This document shows, piece after piece, positions 11,901-25,000 of a DNA stretch of 64,000 nucleotides. The stretch is taken from NCBI GenBank assembly GCA_003993805.1, contig RSEF01000012.1, positions 6,469,984 to 6,533,983 of the forward strand, read 5' to 3'. Below the pieces are notes generated by a model. It had not been told where the DNA came from, searched no databases, and saw only the letters and a program-made list of their open reading frames with translations. Position numbers and translations under genes: made by a program. The stretch is from Himantopus leucocephalus (lineage: Eukaryota > Chordata > Aves > Charadriiformes > Recurvirostridae). Numbering within the stretch: the stretch's first letter is position 1; every line of letters starts with the position of its first letter.

Positions 11901-14900
11901 GTGCCCCAAGTTTTGTGTTTACATGGAACTGTCCTTCACCCCTTTTCCTCCTTCGCTTTCTCCCAGCTATCCCTTGTGTCCTGGTTTATAGAAAGGGCAG
12001 ACAAATGCGATTGTCTAATAATTAACAAAGTGGGTAAACTGCTCAGTGGTCCAAGGCAGACACCAGGAAGGAGAAACATTCTCTAGAGAGGTCAAGTTAA
12101 TGTGTATGTTGCCAAAATTAGAAAGGGATAAACAGTACCTATCCTTGACTACATCACTGCTAGTCAATCAGCTCTGTACAAGTGCTCCAGGAGGAGAGAA
12201 AGATGAAGCATAGTGAAACCCAAAGCATATTGCACTGCCAGGAGACAGCATCAATCTGTGTAAATATTACACATAGGTGATTTCAAACCCAGCCAGAATC
12301 ACTCACAATCTTTTTCTGGAGCTAGGTATTTACTAGGGAGTTGTTTCTCGTTATCTGTAACTTGAAATATCTGTCAGCTCACCTCGAGTCCAAAATATGC
12401 TATGAGGTTTTGCGGGCTTCTCAGCAGGACCCTGGCATCATACCAAATGAACGGGGAATTTACAGGGGAATAAAAGTAATCTGTGATGACTGATCTCCTG
12501 CCTCTGGCCTTCGGCTTAAACACATTTGAAAGTATGGAGAAAGTGCCTCCCCAAAGGCTTAGTGTTCTTGAAAATTTAAATGAATGGAACATACTGGAAC
12601 TGTTCAGCTGGGCTTATGTGGAAGGTGGCTTCCAATTTGGGTTAGTATTGCACTGTGGAGAGGGGAATATTGGGTTTTATAAGGAAGGTAATTCATTCAG
12701 GGAAAAACCCCCACTATTTAGCTTTGCTTTCTTTTTTAACAATTGCCACTGTTGGATCATGCAAATATTCAAATAAACCAATAATAGCTTGCCAGAAGAC
12801 AGGATGTTACAAAACATACAGACAAGTTCAAATAAAACTATGCTAAAAATTATTAAAAAATTAAAAGAACACTGCAAATTTAGGAAATACCAGAATAAGG
12901 TTATTCTGGCAAACTTAATATGCCTCTTTTTTCACAAGTAAGGTTTTTGTAATCCTTAATTACCTGTTCAGACAGTGCTGGTATATGAACAGGGACCTTT
13001 CAGAAGAAGCCCTGCTCTGCTCAAGGGCACAGACAGGATGATACATAGCTATTTTGTTTTCTCCTCATTATTCAAGTGTGTGCCCTGAAGCCTTATCTAC
13101 TGCACATGATTCAAACCATGCTATGGGGAAGAATAATTAATTTCCTTTCCTGTCGCATCTACCCATTCAAAAGCCACCACTAGTGCACAAGTCTCAACAT
13201 TTCTGCAAGCCAAAAAAGTTGTATTTTTCATAGTTATAGGAGTAGTGGTATTAATACTAAATACACTGGTGGACAACTGAGCCACGGATGCACAATTCAC
13301 AAGTAACTACTCATTCAAAATGCCATGGTTTAGGGGCATACTCAAGGATTTCTGACATTGATACATTTAGATTTTACATTTGTTAATTTTAGGTATGAAC
13401 AAGTCCTTAATGCCAGCTACAGAGTGCCAACCTCAGGCACCTCCTAAACAGCACATTATTAGTGAGCGTCTGTGAAAATCTTTGATCCTAATTACGTAGA
13501 ACTCAGTTTTAGAGGCAGGGTTGATACTGCTCTCAGATGGGGAGAGCCCAGAAAGAATAAACTTCATTGCATATGTTGGTTCACCATGCTCTGCCACAAC
13601 AGTTCTTTACATTGCTGTGAAGTTGCAGACTCATGAGGGCTCTGCTAAGTCCCAGTTGGGAGATTTTGTCTCCAGACCAGGCTAACCCAGCAGAACTTAC
13701 TCACCTTGAAGTTAATCCCTGATTTCATAAGAAAAAAATAATAGTTAAACTTGACGGAACAGCAAAAACTCTCCTAAGTCTCACTGATTAAAGGAGTGAG
13801 TAGGAAGAACTGGAAGCGTGCAATATGCAGCAGTTAGGGAGCTGGATTACCTCATCCGTTGTTTTGGTGATTTTTTTCCCAGCTTTTCTGGCAGTGAGGG
13901 AAATAAGAAAAGTCTCCACCCCCTGCTGCTGCTGTAAATCACCACAGACCCCAAATCAAGATGATATAAGCTGCAATTAATGCAGCACTAATACAAGAAT
14001 TGGTGTAATCACAGTAGCTAAATGAGAAGGGTGCTAATTGCTGGTCATTGACATACTTCAACTGATGAGCAGCCTATTAGCCTTAGAAATGAGGGAGGTT
14101 TATTACTATCACGTTGTGTGATCAGCTCGTCTTTGTCAAAATAACTTCCTGTGGAATAAAAATAAGAAATGAGCCGCTCCTTACATGTTAAGAGGAGTTT
14201 TGCTGAGATAGCTGAAAAACGTGTTTTTGTTTTGCTCTGATTGTAAGTGTTAGTCAGATGGAAGATGGTGAAGGAAACACAAGGGGCTCATCTTTTTCTG
14301 AAACTCTCTTCCTCTGTGAGACATTATGAAGGATCCCTGGCTTTGATACTTTCTAAAAACCAAGTATTTCTTAAACTAGTATTGCATCAGGGTGCACTAC
14401 ATCTATCTTCATTCCCATATAGCTTCTGTTATCTTTTTATATATCAATATATGCATAGATGTCTCTTATGGTTCTTCACCAGTAGGAATTTTTATTGCAA
14501 TACAACTAAGAAATGTTATTTTGTTCTATGGAAAATAAACATGGATCATGTTCCAGATGTGAGAGTGTGATACGGCAATATTTGCCACAACTAATTTTGA
14601 GTAGATTCTGGCTGACAGCTGCTCTGGCCACCCACCAGAGCACCCCAGAGTCATGCTGTAGCCACATAGCGCCAATGCAGGCTCTCCTTTGGCACTTTAT
14701 TTCCTTGCTGGTAGGGTTTATCTTCACTTCATAGATTTCTGGCTTCCTTGGGAGTTTCCTGGGTACAAAGCAGAGCAAGCACTGTTTCAGAGTTCTCTCT
14801 ACTCCGTCTAATTTCTGTGAGCAGTAAATGCAATTCTGGATCAATAGTAATTAAGTTCATTAAAAAAAAAAAGTTGCTTAAAGTGACCGAGAAAAGGATT

Positions 14901-17900
14901 TAAAAATACCACTGGGAAGTTCCTTATGGAATTTGATCATGATGACTTGAAGGAGAGTTCTTCACCCTTTAAAAATAAACACTGAATATTGCTAGCATCC
15001 CCCCATGTATGCCGCTCTTCTTTTGAAATGCTTCGTGTAATAGTTTAGTTCTTTCCTGCAATGGGCACAGTTTGGCTGAATGCAGTGGTGTAGGGCAATT
15101 GTCTTGGAAGCTGCGTGGCCTTGCTCAACTACATTTTACTATGTCTGTCTTCTGGTGTTCATTACACCATCATCATTCAGCAACTGAAACATCTGCCCAG
15201 TAATGCCAGCCGTACCGAGCTGGACTGCACTAGCTGCTTGTTTGCTAAAACAAGCAATTCAGAATGTTGATATTAATTCATGATGCCTAATATAGTTTGA
15301 GTGCCAGCTACCTGATAATTCACCTCTAAGTTGTGCCGTGATATTTGAGAACAAATAAAATGTCCGCTCTAGTTATCGCAAGACGTCCCTATCTAAACGT
15401 GTAAATATCTCATGGTGCCGGTGAGGAATTTCATCTGAAGGCCTTCGAATCTGAAGAGGAGTTTCTGAATAGTTCAGAGCTTATCAAACCTACAAGGCCC
15501 GGAATAAAGCCAGGTTGTTTAGTAACGGTTCCTATTATTGTAGTTCCTTTGCTTTTCTTGACTGTGCTCAGGTAAATATTGATAATGAAATTCCTTCAGG
15601 CTATCTCTTGAGGCATTGTTACGTTGCAATTTATGAATTTAAAACTAGTACGGAAGTATGAAAATATTGAAAAGGGATAGTGGATTTGGAAATGTTTCAA
15701 GTATGTTTTGTGTCATGCTGATTTTACCCACAAGCCACACCTCATGTCCTTTGCTGAACCCCTGACTTCTCTTGGCACAGCAGAAGTGTTCCTAGTCATT
15801 GCAAACGCTAATTGTGCTGCTGGTGGCAGAAAATTCATGCTCCTGGTTATGCTTTATGTGCCTGGCTTTAACCTGTAACAAAGTAATAGTCAAATATAAC
15901 TGCCCTATATATTTAAGCCAGTTCTCTATATTCACTTGTCTTTTAAGAGCAGATTCTTTCAAGGGAACTTGAACTTTCATGTGTATTTATTTTCCAGCAT
16001 AAGCCTGAATGTCCTTACTTAGTGTGCAGTACCTTTTCTAAAGAATGGTGTAATGCCAAGAAATGTGTAATGAGTACATAAAGGTCATATCAATGATTCT
16101 GATTAATCTTCTGCCTGTTGGACTGGACATTTTAGTCCCTTCCTAGACTTTATTCCAGGGGGAATTCTCCTTTCTACTTATTGATACCTTTACAAATATT
16201 CTGTAAAACTGCATTTCCTTCCCCACCCCTCCACCCCCAATTCGATTAAATACCAATACTAATTACTAGGAAATTGTTACAGTTGTTACATTGAAAATTG
16301 TAGAAATTGTTACCTTGATAATGGGAAAGGTGCACGAGGCCATCAGAAACAAAAAGATGTCCTGGAATCTGAGATTTAATCTTTTCCTGGTGGTATAAGG
16401 AATAGTGTACTTTTAAACATGTTGCCAACACTTATAACACTTTTACCACCAGCTGAGTACCAGATGTCTGAGTGTATTTCTATTGAATGTACTTGGAAAA
16501 TACAGGACAGAAATTCGTGTTTTACTTTGCCGCTTTCTTGCGTACTATAAACAGACTAAATATCACTCATATTGTCAAAGCACTTAAAAATCAGAACAGA
16601 GCAAATATCAACTAAACGTGCTCAGTTGAACATGCTGATTATTAGGTGAAAATGGTTTTTGTGTATCTGGTTGTTCTTAGGACTGAATATTATGAAAACT
16701 TTACATGTTACACACAACCCTGTTTATTTTGATAGATACTAGAGTACTAGACTTCAGGTTGTCTCTGTAATTGGCAATGAAATTACAAAATTATATACCA
16801 TACATACATTTATAAATATGCTCTAGGAGGATGGATACAAATGAATTTGGAGACGAATCTGAGGTAACAGAGAATGTGTTATTAACTTAATTGTATTTCT
16901 CTCCTGTGCTCTGTTCACCCTGTTAAGTAGCTACCTGCACCTCTGAAGGGATCTGCAAATGAATAGCTTTTCTGAAAAATTGTCTTGTTTCAGAAAGCAC
17001 TTCATTGTACTAAACACAATTTTCTCCACTTTGGTTGTAACTTGCAGGTGTTTACAGCATATGAGAGTAAATCAACTCTTCCGGCTTCCTTCACTGGTCA
17101 TCGGCTCAAGGCATTAAACTGAGTCCCTCTAGTGAATTTGAAAAGGCCATTTAAAGTCTGTTTTGGATAAACCCTTGCTGGGATTTGTATAATCTGAAGT
17201 CTGTTGCGATAGCCTACATGCCTCATTTTGAAAATCGCATGACACTGACGGCACAAAGTGGTGGTTAGTCGTATCATGCTCTATTGTTTTAAAAACTGAG
17301 GATTTCAGTTCGATGCTATTCAGCGAGGGAGAAGGACTTAGGCTAATAAAAGTGAAGATAAGACTGTGAGGAGAATAATGATATCTTTAAGGAATATTCA
17401 GGCCTTGCATCTCCAGCTGCTCTGAACAACAGCAAGGAAAGAAAACTGTATCAGTTTCTGAGCTATAAAAAGCACAGACCTTTTTCTGCTCTGCTGGATT
17501 ACAGGAATCAATAATTTCACATTTTCTACCCACCATGGAAGTAAATGCCTGCTCTCAGTCGTGTCACCACATGGCAGATCAAAGCCCTCAGGATCAAAGA
17601 GATTAAAGTAGGACAGGTTCTCAAAATATTATTTTCTGATTGAAAAGCACTAATTAAAATTTCTGTAGAAATCCATGTAATGAGTTAGTAGTAAAAATTT
17701 TTACAGGAAAAGTCCATCTCAATGTAAGTAAAAATCCCATTTCTTTATGTTCCTTTAAAAGGGTTTCATCCCTGATTTTATCTGTAGCACATTTATTAGT
17801 GTTAGCCTGTTTCAAAAGCCTCAACTCAAAGTAGTTTGACAGCAAACTGTTTGTGAAGTGGTTTTTATTTCAGTCCTGCGGGTGTCTCGCCCTTTAAGGA

Positions 17901-20900
17901 AGGATATGTTGTATCTCACAACTGAAACAAAATGAGCTGATTTGCACACTGCTTTTTTTTCCACAGGGGACAGGCTGTCGTGACAAGAGACGGGGGTGAG
18001 ACCTTGGAGGCAGCTAAGCTACCTCCATCCAGAGGAGGAGGATAGCTGCACGTGTTGGGCCTGATCAAACCTACAGGGAGTATTCCAGCTCTTGCATTAT
18101 TGCAGCTCCAGGCAGCAACTGGAAATTTTCTGGGAGGTTAAAATAATACTGTAAGTTGCAACTTAATTTGGCATCAGCTTCACCGGGGAGGCAAGTGATC
18201 CGAAGGTTACCTCACTGGTACAGACTGTGGATGACTGGATCCATAGTCCCAATTTTCATTCTACCGTGAATTTGCCACCACTGACTTTTGTCTCTAACTT
18301 CACGGTTTCTTGATGTGGAAAAGCCCCTATCATATTTCACCATTCATCACGTTTAAGTAGTTTCACCATCGTGGAACACCAGAACGAGGAAGTAATTTTC
18401 TATTCTATGGGAGGCTGAAAAGGTGATGAAGGGCTTTTGCCAAATTCCCTCATTCTCCTAAAGAATGAATGTGCAACGAATAAATTGAACAGATTTTTTA
18501 ATAAACTGGCCATATTACTAGCAGGCCCGACCGGACAGTCTCTTTCCCATGGGACATTAGTTTTAGACATCAGGCTCGTTTTTCTGCTTGCTAAAAGTTG
18601 GTTTTGCTAGCAATTCAGACTCTGGGACCCACCTCCAAATGGATCCGCACAAGTGGATGCCTGAACTTTAAAGAGACCAGTCACACCAACAGCCTGAAAA
18701 GAGTTCCCCGGAACGACAGGACCAGTATCTGAATCAATTTCATCCTGGAGGCCCCTTATAAACAGGTATTTCTATGGGAAAGGAAGTCTGTCCTCCCAGA
18801 GGTGCTTTCTGTGATTTTGAACGTGAGACGAATGATCTCCTGGATGATGAAGAGCACGTTAAACAGGCCAGACCTTGAGAGTTAATAGGTTGCTGGTTAT
18901 TTATTGTAACAATGATATGCCTGTGCTTTCAAGTATGCAGCAATTAATAAACTCCCTTACCACAGGGCCTCAGCGTTATCCATAATATTGTCAAAACCAT
19001 TCAAGTTGCACTTTGTCTCAACAGAAGCAAAATGGTGTAAGGAGAAATCGTTTCCTTTGTCTTGGGAAAATAGAGCTATCAGTTGAGAAACAACATCGGT
19101 ACACTGCATTACTGGTTGTAATTCTTCTGTTTTCTCACTTTGAGGATGTATTTGGGGCCTAATTTTGAAGGTTTCCAAGAAATTTAGAGAGGGCTGTGTT
19201 CCGTATGGTCTGTAACTATTTTCTGCTTGTTATGAGTACAGGCTTTTATTCTACGAGGCTTAGGTCATCTTCTCATATTTGTTGCTGACTTCTGCTTGCT
19301 GCCCTGCTTTCCTAATTTGTAAAGAGACGATGAGAACTCAGCAGAACTTTTAAAGGAAATATCTTTCAGCCAAAAGTATGGATTCAGCTATTCCAGTACA
19401 TTTTATGGATGTATATTAATTTAAAAGTTTATTATTTGTTTGGGTCTGATTTTTTTTTTAAAATCAAAATATTTCACTTATACATATTTAAAATACGATT
19501 TCAGGACAGACTGACTTTTTAAAAAAATTCATTTTGTTTTAAATATTACAATGTTGTAAAAAATAATGAGAACCCCAAATTTTCTTCAAAAAAGTTTTTT
19601 TCAAAGTGCCCAGTGAACCGGAAGTGTCGTTATTTCCTCAGCTCTGTTTCTTCCACCATGCTATAAGGTTTCCCAATCCATTTGCCTTAAAAAGCCTGCT
19701 GGTGGAAGACTAGAGCTCAGAGAATGTCCAAAATCCAGCACGAGTCATTCTCTTTTGTGTATCTTGGGCCTAATTCATGAGGAAGTAATTACCTCCCTAC
19801 CCAAAAAGATAAGACTGAACAATAATGTTATGCCCCATACGGTTTGTTTAAAAACTGTTTGAAACTCATTGGGGTTCTGAGAGTAACTGTAAATGTTTTG
19901 GCCGTAGGGCTGTACCTCCTCTGGCGTGAGCACTGCCCACCTGCAGCCGGCTTGGCGCGTGCTCGGTGTCCGCAGCTGCAGTTCATTGGAACGTCAAGAA
20001 TAACAATCACAGAATGCCCAGACAGCGAATACATACTATAAACAATATTTTCTGATTTGTATTATCTTAAATAGCGTGTCCTACACTGAAATAGGTTCCT
20101 GTCTTGATCGTATTTCTTTTTCTGCTGGAGAGAAAGACTGGCACCTCCGCAAGAGTGAGCAGGCATTAGTGTAAATCTGTGCAGCGCTTCCCTAGAGTGC
20201 CCCCGAGAGAGCGCGTCTCCGTCCCGGATGCAGAAAGGAAAAGGCATTATTGGGGTGGTGGTGGGGGAATCGGCAGGGAAGGGTCCGACTTACTGTGGCA
20301 CAAGAGGAGGAAAACGAAAGCTACTCGGAATGGAGGAGCAGATATTTTCGTTTGATTTTGGGTGGTGAAAAAATGAATGACTTAGTAAACTTTCCGTTTG
20401 GAGATGTGTTGGTGGCAGAGTTTAGATGCCAATGATTTAATGGGAAAGCGCATCTGAAACCCAATTCACAACATCCAACAAATAGGGAACCTAGTCTGCA
20501 GGTTTGTTTTTAATTTAAGTTTAAAAGTTGATTTAAACGAGAATGAAATAATACGTTATATTTTTATCTAGTTAACCAAACAACACTCAAACTCTAATTA
20601 AGCACCAAGCATTAAGTAGTCGGTAACGAGGAATAAAAGGTATATCTGCTGAACTAATACTGAGGCAAGTGCACAAAGGGCCAGAACAAAAAGAAATGTT
20701 AATTAAAAGATAATGTCAAAGGCATGGAATGTTTTCTTGGGATAACAGTCTCCTGCTGCTAAATAAATACCAAGGTGAAGTCCAGGCATCCGTCAAAACT
20801 GAATGCCACGCCAAAGCCGGCGTATTTTAAGAAGAAAGACATTTAGCTGGAACTTTCACAAAGAGACGTTATTCCTCATGAGAAAAGAGGGCTTCTGCGC

Positions 20901-21279
20901 GTTTCCCCTTGGGTTGATAGATATTGCTGCTATTGATGGACCCTTTTCCTGATGGTGTTATTGATTTAGCGGTACAACTGCCTAAGAAATGCTTTTTGTA
21001 TATATTCAAGCAGGATTAGCAAAGTACACTTAGAAATTGGCTTTTGACTTGAAACTAGCTTATTTTTCTTGTGTGCCTGAGTTTAGGGATGGTGTTCCTG
21101 GGGTGAATCTTGACCTGACAAAATCAGCGGGAGTTCTGCTGCTGAGTTGGATAATATCACCATTTCACCCTTGCTCGCCTCACGCTGCCGCTGACCTGCT
21201 ACGTCTCTTCACCTCCTGGTAGGCTGTTAATTTTACTTCCTAATGAGAATCACGTTTTCCTATCCAAAGCTGCTGTTTG
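8951..21279. other. Upstream non-coding DNA before the HDAC11 promoter
   Basis: About 12 kb with no recognisable exon. It is mainly AT-rich and unique-looking. A TAATTA-dense block lies near 10.09-10.46 kb. A short minus-strand frame with a donor-like end lies at 12383-12592. Otherwise nothing specific is seen. Confidence 0.5.
10090..10460. promoter_or_regulatory. Possible homeodomain-motif-rich enhancer-like block
   Basis: Several TAATTA or ATTAAT core motifs occur within about 370 bp, including TTAATTACAG near 10100, the 18-bp palindrome TGAAAAATTAATTTTTCA at 10211-10228, AATTATTTGAATAAAG near 10310 and TAATTAATAGG near 10365. Dense homeodomain cores in non-repetitive DNA upstream of a gene are common in developmental enhancers. 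AT-rich composition alone could also give this. Confidence 0.2.
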
Positions 21280-22020
21280 TGTGGAGTCGCTTTGCGGCCC
21301 ATGATGTAAAATCGCGGCGGCCGATAGGCGAAACTGCGTATTGGGGTTGCGTTTTTCCAACTCCCCCAAGGTCAGGCCAGCCGGGACCGGCTGCGCTGGA
21401 TCCCGCCTCACGCTGCCCCTCCCGCGGAGAGGGCCGCGCCGGTTCCTGCGTGTCACAGCGTCGTTGCCCCGAGCCGTGACAGCGCTGCCCACGCGGGACA
21501 GCTGCCGCGCTGCCCTCCGCCGCCCCGCGCGGACACGCCCCTCGCCCCGCCCCGGGCACGCCCCGCGGTGGGGCGGGGCCGCCGGGGCTGTGGGTGCCGG
21601 GCGGCCGCGTAGCCTGCGCGGCCTGGCCAGCGCGCCCGCGGAAGGCGGGGGGGATGTGAGTACCGCGCCGGGGGGGGCCGGCGCAGGGGCAGGAGGGGGC
21701 TCCGCCGGCGGCTCTCGGGGCGGCGGGAGGGCTCGGTCGGCGCCCGGGCCCGGCGGAGGCCTGTCCCTGCTCCGGGGGCAGGGCCGCAAGGTGCGCTCGG
21801 GCAGCCGCGGCGGGCGGCGCCGCCGCCGCTTCGACCCCCGGCGGGTGTCAGCGTCAGCGCCGGGCGGGGGGCACCCGCTCCGCTCCCGGCGGGGCCGGGC
21901 TGGGGCAGGGGGTGTCCCGCTGCACGGGGGGGACCCCGGGAAACGTCCCCTGGCCGGGGCCGCGCTGGCAGGCAGGGAGAGGAGCCGGGGCCGGCACCTG
22001 ACACCGTACAAAAGCCGCCT
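21280..22020 (+). promoter_or_regulatory. HDAC11: CpG-island promoter of HDAC11
   Basis: This is the only strongly GC- and CpG-rich block in the window; its flanks are AT-rich. It has no TATA box near exon 1. It carries GC boxes of Sp1/KLF type in both orientations (21544-21553 and 21570-21579) and an inverted CCAAT pentamer at 21340-21344. Such islands usually drive dispersed, broad transcription. Exon 1 ends inside it at 21655. The transcription start cannot be placed from sequence. No ATG occurs between about 21306 and the split start codon, so a start site in that interval would make AT|G the first ATG of the mRNA. No partner gene is visible on the minus strand. Confidence 0.85.
21654..21655 (+). 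CDS. HDAC11: HDAC11 exon 1, coding part (first two bases of the start codon)
   Basis: Exon 1 ends in a G-run followed by AT, directly before a strong donor GTGAGT at 21656-21661. Exon 2 begins with G in the phase that needs two preceding bases, so the Met codon is assembled by splicing. The predicted start of the protein then matches the length and pattern of the human N-terminus. The rest of exon 1 is 5' UTR with an unknown beginning. An RNA read across the junction would settle it; an alternative first exon elsewhere is possible but is not needed. Confidence 0.8.
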
Positions 22021-25000
22021 TTTATTGCGGGGAGGGACGAGGGAGGGATCCAGCGAGCCCTGGCTGTGTTTGTGGGCGGTGTGTGGGGCCGGACTGCAGG
22101 CGCTGGTGAAAAACCTCCATTGTCTTACTGTTTGGTTTTTTGTTTTGTTTTTAACTGGATTTTAAAGGGTATTTTTGAGCATATTTAGGTTGGAAATAAG
22201 GGTGTTTCTGTTTGTATTGTTCACCTGACAAAGGACCGTTCTGTCTCACTCAGTAAGTTGCAAAGCCTTTTGCAAACTTCAGCTAATTTTTGGGGAGCCA
22301 GAGAGGTCTCAGCTTAACTCAGTATCCTAGGGTCTGGGGCAGAGGAGGAAGGCCACAGCTGGGTGTGAACACAGAGTCACCTCTCGGGTTTGGCCTGGCT
22401 CTTGACCTGTGTGTGCATGCAGGTGGCCACCGAATAGCCCATGTGTGTTTGTAACGCAGAGCACGGTGTTGCCTGCCCGTTCTGTGAGCGGCTTGTGAAG
22501 GAGGGCTCTGAACGGGCAGTGCCACTGCGTTTTTGGAGAATACAAGAACTTGGAGGGGGAGTAAAGGAAAATATTGGTTAAGGATTACAGGCATGAGGTC
22601 TAGAGTTGAGATCATGTCCTAGTGGTTGTATGCTACGCAGATACAAACCCAAGTCTCTTTACTTTTGCTGAGCTGAACTTTGCTGAACAAAATAATCTGT
22701 TGCTCCTAGGAAAGGATCCGACCAATCTTGCCAACCTTGTAAGCATCATGTGCAGGAGCAGTGTGATTTGGTTTTGTTTTTTTTTCAATTTGTGCTTTGA
22801 TACAGACATTAAAATGTGAGTCTAGTAAGGTATTTGTTGAAGGTTTTTGTTGTCTATAAAAGCACATGCACCTTCTAAGACAGAGGTGCTGCTTGATGAC
22901 CTTGGGAAGATGAGGGGAGAAACAAATATTTCCATTATCTAATGTCTGTAATGTCTGTCTCTAATTCATATGCATAATTCATTAATGTGCTTTCTTCAGT
23001 TACTCTTTTTTTTCCCCCACTGCTGGTTAGTTCTGTTCTGGTTGGAAGTGAAGGATGTGAGGGATCTCCCAGACCCTGCTGCTGAAGAGCAGTTAAACAA
23101 TCAAGTGTTTCCTTCGGTGACCATGGGAAATAGCATCTTCAGGGATCGTTCCTAATGTGAAGTTGGTATTAATAAGGACTTTAATTTGGGATTTTTTAGT
23201 GAAAAACATTTGACTTTGTAAATAGTTGCTAGAAGTGGTGACTTGTTGAACTCTTTTTGCTTTTCAAGGCCTCACAGAAGCGAGCTGTATGAGGATGCGC
23301 CCGCAGCATGCTGGCCTATCGTATATTCTCCAGAATACAACATCACGTTCATGGGACTTGAGAAACTGCATCCATTCGATGCAGGGAAATGGGGAAAAGT
23401 AATCAATTTCTTGAAAGGTAAAATAACAGAAGGTACCTCTTAGACCAACATTTGCACAAAAGCTAATAGAAATTATGTAGTTACTTCAGACTTACGTAAA
23501 TAATCACCGATATAATAGTGACTGTACATCTTCACTGCTCATTGTGTAGATTTAAGCTATTCTCTTTAATCATATTTGGAGTGCTTTAGTATTCTTATAT
23601 ATTTGCAGACTTAAATCTTGGCAAGTTAAATTGATTGTAGGATTTCTGAGGTGGGTTGAATGTCATGTGTTATGTATTGTTGAAGATCTCGCCTATGAAA
23701 TATTTAAAAGATGAAATTGTAATGTTAGAGCAAACATCCTACGACAGGAGCTTTTTAATACAAAGGTTTGTTCCACAGTCCTTTGAAAATGTATGTTCTA
23801 GCCTGCTCTGCTAAATAAACCCACAGTTTTGGTTTCAGCTCCGTCATGGTGTCTGTGCAGAGTGAAACACCTGAAATATGATTGAAAATTCAAGCTGATT
23901 ATATGATCTGCTCTCCCCAGAGGCATGAATAATACCAGTCAGAGTAACTAGTTCGGTTCACTTCACCCTGGCCCAGAGCTTTACAAGACTGTGAGTAAAA
24001 AAGAGTGAGGAGAAATATAAGCATAGCAATGTCTTAGACCATCTTGAAATATTTCTGGTCTTTGCAATTTGAATGAAAGCATGAAGTGAGCAGAACTTCA
24101 TTTCTTGGCCTTTACAACAAACATTCATGTGGGATGTTTGAGAACTGTTTCCACCTCTGAAGTGAGCACCCAAATCTTGACTTCCATCCTAGCCCGAGTT
24201 AGATGCAGAATGCTGGAGCCTTGTGGACATAGCTCAGAGTGCCATGTTTTGATACTCGACAGATTTTTAATGATTCAAACACTTTCTTTCAGTTCTAGAT
24301 TAATGTATGAGAACAAGACTTCCTTTAAGTTTCCTCTTGAGGATAGCTGCCGTTTGCTGTTCCAGTTTCTTCTTTCTTTTGAGGACCAAGCCTGCATCTA
24401 AAACAGAACACAGCCCTCAGTTTTGCAGCAATGAATGGAAAAATCCTTCCTGTGTTAGCCGCAAGCTTACAAGCGGCTTGGCTTGCAAGGCCTGAATTGC
24501 GGTTTGGGAGTACTGTGTATAACTTCTATAGCCTTGTGCTGCCATTGGTTTGCATCTGGTGTGGCAAGAACTACAGCATTCCTCGTGGCTTGGGAAACTA
24601 CAGGTGTTAATTACTGGCCTCCAGTGGGGTGTACCTTAGTTTTCAGGCTGAAAGATGAGCGCAGCTTGTATAAATCCATTCTTTATCAACCTCATGATAT
24701 TCTGATAATGTTTGGGAAGAGCTTTGAGACGCCTCTGGTGACAGGCAGAACTTTTTGTGATGGTGCTCACTATTGCTGTTTAAACAAATTGGAAGATATA
24801 GGCAGAAATACATTAAGGAAATACAAATATAAGAACCAAGGTTAGGATCAGGGCCTATAAAATCTTGGCATCTCTTTGTCTAAAGCTTAAGCTTGCGTAT
24901 CAAGTCTAAAAAAAAAAAAAAGCTTTTTATCTTGCCAAGACAAAGGTGGTCTGAGAGCCAGGCCTCTCCCATTTATGTGGTCCTAATGACTCCTTCAACT

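Noticed and set aside
21250..22165. Long open frames on both strands in the CpG island (up to 274 codons on +, 253 on -)
   Set aside because: They overlap each other, are Gly/Arg/Pro/Ala-rich and come from GC-rich composition lacking stop codons. The exon 1 model explains the region.
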